This document shows positions 5,858 through 6,865 of a stretch of DNA of 6,865 nucleotides, piece after piece. Numbering within the stretch: the stretch's first letter is position 1; the number at the start of each line of letters is the position of its first letter. Where the stretch lies: NCBI GenBank assembly GCA_964580655.1, contig CAZOMR010000185.1, positions 1 through 6,865 of the forward strand, read 5' to 3'. The notes under the pieces were generated by a model. It was given only the letters and a program-made list of their open reading frames with translations. It ran no database searches and had not been told where the DNA came from. A program made the translations under genes and the position numbers. The stretch is from CAZOMR01 sp964580655. Its GTDB lineage: Bacteria; RBG-13-61-14; CAZOMR01.

Positions 5858-5861
5858 TAAA

Positions 5862-6788
5862 TTAAATGGCAAATAGCTTATATGACAGGCTATTGTTGCC
5901 GATTTTCCGTGGTATCCGGACTTCCCATAAAGGTGATGGATATTTCTCGCTGGTCAGATACAGCGTCATCCCGTCCGGTCCGTAACAAATAGACTCGCCC
6001 TGATGCCGGCTTGGCATGCGTATGACAGATGCTTTGCGTTTGAATGCTTCGGCCCATTTCTCTCCTTTGTTACGGATAAATTCATGCGCGTTTCGATAGG
6101 TCAGAATCACTGCGCGGCGTCCATCCGGTGAGATGTCCATGGCCGTCGCCAGGTTAATCTTTAGAAATGCGACCACCCTGGCCGTGACAATTTCCCCTTG
6201 TGTTACTGTATTAAGCGGCAGGCTGTATACCTTGCATTTAGCTCCTAAAGTTTTGGTCACCAGAAAGATGGTCTTGGTAGTCGGCTCTATGGCCACGGCC
6301 TCGCAGTCCTTGGGCCCGTCTTCATATCTGAATGTAATTTCTCGTGCAATACCAAGAACACCATTTGCATTCTCGTGCGTAAAATCTATCTCCGGCTCAC
6401 GCACCAGATATATAGTGTAAAAGTCACGCTGATGTGTGTTGTCTCCCACATCTGCAATTATCAGGTAGCTCTCAGAGCCTATTAGCACCGAAGCCATATC
6501 CTCCCAATCAATGGCTCTTGCACCTTCGATTTCAAAGACTCCCATGTCCCGACCATTCAAATCAAACGCGAAAATTCTTGGCATGTCTCCGGAATCATTG
6601 TGAGTCCAAAGAATATTCCGACTGCGCTGACTAAAAGCCAGCCCACTACTTTCTTTGATGTCGTTGTTTGCAAGCTCGCTTAGCTCTTGACCATGCACCT
6701 GCTTTAAGCCGCCATGTAATTTTGCGCATCCCGCTACACCCGTGAGTAATAGCCCAAGGGTTATCAGGGCAATATTTCTCGCCATCAT
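5862..6788 (-). CDS. Predicted beta-propeller lipoprotein of unknown function
   Basis: A 308-residue envelope protein. Residues 1-20 form a lipoprotein signal peptide with the lipobox VAGC, so Cys21 should be lipidated. Ala at +2, rather than Asp, fits outer-membrane sorting if the host is Gram-negative. The mature part shows repeating beta-propeller-like motifs: ESSGLA (46-51), LWTHNDSGD (60-68), DWED (94-97) and ADVGDN (112-117), followed later by DCEAVAI, MDISPDGRR and GESICYGPDGMTLYLTSE. Acidic clusters like these often bind calcium in propellers, but this is inferred. I know of similar 'SSGL..HNDSG..DWED' proteins without an assigned activity, some loosely compared with phytase-like propellers. 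The start has two adjacent ATG codons (6788 and 6785) and only a weak GAGAA site. It is complete, reads toward esterase 2 and may share regulation with it. Confidence 0.8.
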   Translation of the reverse strand: MMARNIALITLGLLLTGVAGCAKLHGGLKQVHGQELSELANNDIKESSGLAFSQRSRNILWTHNDSGDMPRIFAFDLNGRDMGVFEIEGARAIDWEDMASVLIGSESYLIIADVGDNTHQRDFYTIYLVREPEIDFTHENANGVLGIAREITFRYEDGPKDCEAVAIEPTTKTIFLVTKTLGAKCKVYSLPLNTVTQGEIVTARVVAFLKINLATAMDISPDGRRAVILTYRNAHEFIRNKGEKWAEAFKRKASVIRMPSRHQGESICYGPDGMTLYLTSEKYPSPLWEVRIPRKIGNNSLSYKLFAI

Positions 6789-6865
6789 GTTTTTCTCTTT
6801 TATTCCTTTTCTCGGCAGTCAAAAGTTCTCAAGCCCGATTCCACCTTAGAGAGAGGTGTCTTCCT
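6789..6865. other. Upstream edge of the lipoprotein gene
   Basis: These 77 bases reach the window edge. On the minus strand they are purine-rich, with TTGAGA and TTGACT as possible -35 boxes, but no -10 stands at a proper distance. A promoter cannot be called, and the gene could belong to an operon that begins outside the window. Confidence 0.4.

Larger units (their letters stand above)
5712..5861 (-). promoter_or_regulatory. Leader and intergenic region upstream of esterase 2
   Basis: These 150 bases lie between the lipoprotein stop and the esterase 2 start and are AT-rich compared with the genes. They contain three perfect inverted repeats (5844-5857, 5830-5845 and 5752-5764) and an in-frame open extension of the esterase that is probably not translated. 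A possible -10, TATATT (5796-5791 on the minus strand), has no convincing -35. I therefore cannot place a promoter with confidence, and transcription may also enter from the lipoprotein gene. Confidence 0.5.

Noticed and set aside
1..6865. CRISPR array, tRNA or rRNA gene, transposase or integrase
   Set aside because: I saw no regularly spaced direct repeats, cloverleaf, rRNA-like sequence or recombinase motif on either strand.

Overview
The window carries five complete protein genes and is densely coding. Base composition is mixed, close to half G+C. A lipoprotein signal peptide, two Sec signal peptides and strong Shine-Dalgarno sites show it is bacterial, and the style suggests a Gram-negative. 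A Desulfobacterota-like source is only an impression, because no taxonomic marker gene is present.

Layout from left to right. Bases 1-268 hold no convincing gene, only a short dubious reading frame, a small AT-rich hairpin and a tandem heptamer. Bases 269-1669 (minus strand) encode a DAO/PuuB-type FAD-dependent amine or amino-acid oxidoreductase. A compact divergent promoter region (1670-1798) separates it from a plus-strand pair: a secreted type-B carboxylesterase (1799-3415) and, 26 bases later, a histidine phosphatase (3442-4074). This pair converges on a second secreted type-B carboxylesterase (4104-5711, minus strand). Upstream of that esterase and on the same strand lies a predicted beta-propeller lipoprotein (5862-6788). 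The 150-base gap between the two contains three perfect inverted repeats that look like operators or small hairpins.

The most notable feature is the relation between the two esterases. They are paralogues in inverted orientation around the phosphatase. Inside them is a 173-base segment with only four differences, all at third codon positions, including a 98-base run of complete identity. An equally conserved protein segment elsewhere in the same genes has 11 differences in 99 bases. The pattern looks like patchy, recent gene conversion. The same inverted repeats could in principle invert the central segment and swap the C-terminal parts of the two enzymes in frame.

How the genes work together is uncertain. 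Both esterases are predicted to be exported and to have a complete Ser-Glu-His triad. The propeller protein is probably anchored in the cell envelope. The oxidoreductase and the phosphatase look cytoplasmic. A locus for using ester- or amine-containing compounds is possible, but no substrate can be read from the sequence. I did not find a clear new defence or mobile system here.
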